Positions 6,070-6,996 of a stretch of 6,996 nt of DNA are shown one piece after another; the stretch's first letter is position 1; every line of letters begins with the position of its first letter. The notes under the pieces are model-generated. The model was given only the letters and a program-made list of their open reading frames with translations, did not search any database and was not told where the DNA came from. The translations under genes and the position numbers were made by a program. The stretch lies in NCBI GenBank assembly GCA_017577925.1, contig PKQU01000109.1, positions 1 to 6,996 of the forward strand, in the 5' to 3' direction. Source of the stretch: Bacillota bacterium. GTDB taxonomy: Bacteria; Bacillota; Bacilli; Calditerricolales; Calditerricolaceae.

Positions 6070-6159
6070 CTACGCGAAATACGCCCAGTACAGGGCTCCC
6101 CCCAGCAAGAACAACGTCGCGACAATCAGCAGCCATTTGGATAGCCGGTCCAGAAACAT
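6070..6159 (-). CDS. 29-residue single-helix membrane peptide
   Basis: A short gene between mutS2 and the glycosyltransferase encodes MFLDRLSKWLLIVATLFLLG-GALYWAYFA: a short charged head (D4, R5, K8) and then one hydrophobic helix from about residue 9 to the C-terminus. Translation signals are strong: AAGGGAGG at 6166-6173, 6 bases before the ATG. The ribosome-binding site of the next gene starts directly after its TAG, so the two are likely translated together. In B. subtilis the larger membrane protein YshE occupies the position after mutS2; this peptide is far shorter and I see no reason to call it a homologue. Function unknown; it may be a membrane partner of the glycosyltransferase or a standalone small protein. 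Confidence 0.65.
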   Translation of the reverse strand: MFLDRLSKWLLIVATLFLLGGALYWAYFA

Positions 6160-6250
6160 GGGCTGCCTCCCTTCCCCGTTGTCGCCTCGGATCCCCAAGC
6201 TTGCCGTGCGCGCCGAGTGAGGCGCAGCCGTCCACACCGTTGCCGGCACG

Positions 6251-6996
6251 TTATCCCAGTTCCACCACCGTCACGCCCGATCCCCCTTCGCCGGGACCGC
6301 CCAGGCGAAAGGCGCGCACGTGCTTGTGCCGTTTGAGAAACTCCTGCACGCCGCTGCGCAGCGCACCCGTCCCCTTGCCGTGAATAACGGTAACCCGGTT
6401 GAGCCCCGCCATCAGGGCGCGGTCGAGGTATTGGTCCAGCTCCACCAGCGCTTCCTCTACGGTGTGCCCGCGCAGGTCGAGCTCGGGTGACACCCCGCCG
6501 CCAGCACCCTTCACGGTTGCAACCGGCACCCATTCTTCCTGCCGTTCTTCCTCCAGGAGCTCAAGGTCGCTTTCCTTCACCTTCACCTTCATCAGCCCGA
6601 CGGAAACCAGCCACTCCCGATCCCCGGCCTTCTCGAGCACCGTACCCTTCTGACCAAGGGTCAGCACGCGGACGGCATCGCCTTCACGCACGGGGCGCGG
6701 ATTGGCCCTCCGCGCCGGGCGCGGATATGCCTCCCGCTCAAAGCGCACGCGCGCGCGATCCAATTGGTTGCGCAGGGCGATGAGGCGGTGTTCACGGATA
6801 GACGCCTGCTCCGCTTTGGCCTGCTCGCGCAGCTCCGCCAGAATGGCCTCCGCCTCCCGTCGCGCTTTTTCCACCGCCTGGGCCGCTTCCCGTTCCGCCT
6901 TTTCCAGCAGGCGGTTCTTCTCCTGGGCAAACCGTTCCCGTTCCCGCGCCAACTCGTCGCGCAGGCGTTCCACTTCCCTCCGCAGCCGCTCGGCTT
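6251..6996 (-). CDS. mutS2: MutS2 C-terminal third (coiled coil, KOW-like and Smr domains), cut by the window edge
   Basis: MutS2 is an ATPase/Smr-domain protein; in B. subtilis it acts on collided ribosomes, and elsewhere it has been linked to suppressing recombination. Visible here are the last 247 codons of a protein usually near 785 residues. They begin in a long charged coiled coil (about 95 residues rich in Glu, Arg and Ala). A short KOW-like beta segment follows (RVLTLGQKGTVLE), then an acidic linker. Last is the C-terminal Smr domain with LDLRGHTVEEAL and the HGKGTGALR motif, ending GGSGVTVVELG. The LDLRG and HGKGTG signatures are intact, so the Smr nuclease site looks functional. The ATPase core lies beyond the right edge. 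The stop is 91 bases before the small peptide gene, and no T-tract terminator lies between, so read-through into the downstream genes is likely. Confidence 0.93.
   Translation of the reverse strand, partial: AERLRREVERLRDELARERERFAQEKNRLLEKAEREAAQAVEKARREAEAILAELREQAKAEQASIREHRLIALRNQLDRARVRFEREAYPRPARRANPRPVREGDAVRVLTLGQKGTVLEKAGDREWLVSVGLMKVKVKESDLELLEEERQEEWVPVATVKGAGGGVSPELDLRGHTVEEALVELDQYLDRALMAGLNRVTVIHGKGTGALRSGVQEFLKRHKHVRAFRLGGPGEGGSGVTVVELG

Noticed and set aside
6210..6225. GCGCC-GAGTGA-GGCGC hairpin between mutS2 and the small peptide
   Set aside because: Only 5 base pairs and no T tract, so not supported as a terminator.
5181..6383. 400-codon plus-strand open frame across the glycosyltransferase, the small peptide and the mutS2 end
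   Set aside because: It spans three genes on the other strand, is rich in Ser, Arg, Thr and Pro, and looks like an antisense shadow.

Overview
The window looks like the chromosome of a GC-rich, Gram-positive member of the Bacillales. The acyl-CoA ligase closely resembles Bacillus subtilis LcfA along its whole length, and it shares a neighbourhood with mutS2, as in B. subtilis (mutS2, yshE, lcfA). CsaB and LytR-CpsA-Psr (LCP) proteins are typical of Firmicutes walls, Shine-Dalgarno sites are strong (AAGGAGG type), and GTG/TTG starts occur. The genus cannot be named from the sequence alone.

Layout, left to right. Positions 1-52 (minus) may hold the first 17 codons of a gene that leaves the window, directly preceded by a 15-bp hairpin at 53-116. 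Positions 144-424 (plus) hold what reads as a frameshifted, internally deleted remnant of a heme-copper (cbb3/ba3-like) oxidase subunit I. It ends 8 bases from the stop of the convergent acyl-CoA ligase lcfA (433-2136, minus). The lcfA upstream region (2137-2423) is AT-rich and carries a good extended -10 promoter flanked by two perfect palindromes that look like operators. An LCP-family wall-polymer ligase (2424-3455, minus) is divergent from csaB, a polysaccharide pyruvyl transferase (3638-4735, plus). A bidirectional terminator (4799-4836) separates csaB from the convergent tail of a GT-B glycosyltransferase (4814-6055, minus). That gene is preceded by an unrecognised 29-residue membrane peptide (6070-6159, minus) and by the 3' third of mutS2 (6251-6996, minus), which runs off the right edge.

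Function. Three genes in the centre and right (LCP, CsaB, glycosyltransferase) fit one theme: making, pyruvylating and attaching a secondary cell-wall polymer, the kind that anchors S-layer-homology (SLH) domain proteins. They lie between two genes, mutS2 and lcfA, that are almost neighbours in B. subtilis. lcfA is a fatty-acid degradation gene and its promoter looks repressor-controlled. In B. subtilis lcfA is followed by fadR-fadB-etfBA; here it is followed by the oxidase remnant.

No CRISPR array, tRNA, rRNA, complete insertion sequence or clear new multi-gene system was seen. The points most worth a second look are the lcfA control region, the 29-residue peptide, the 53-116 hairpin and the oxidase remnant. 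Long open frames opposite lcfA, LCP and the glycosyltransferase are judged to be GC-driven shadows.
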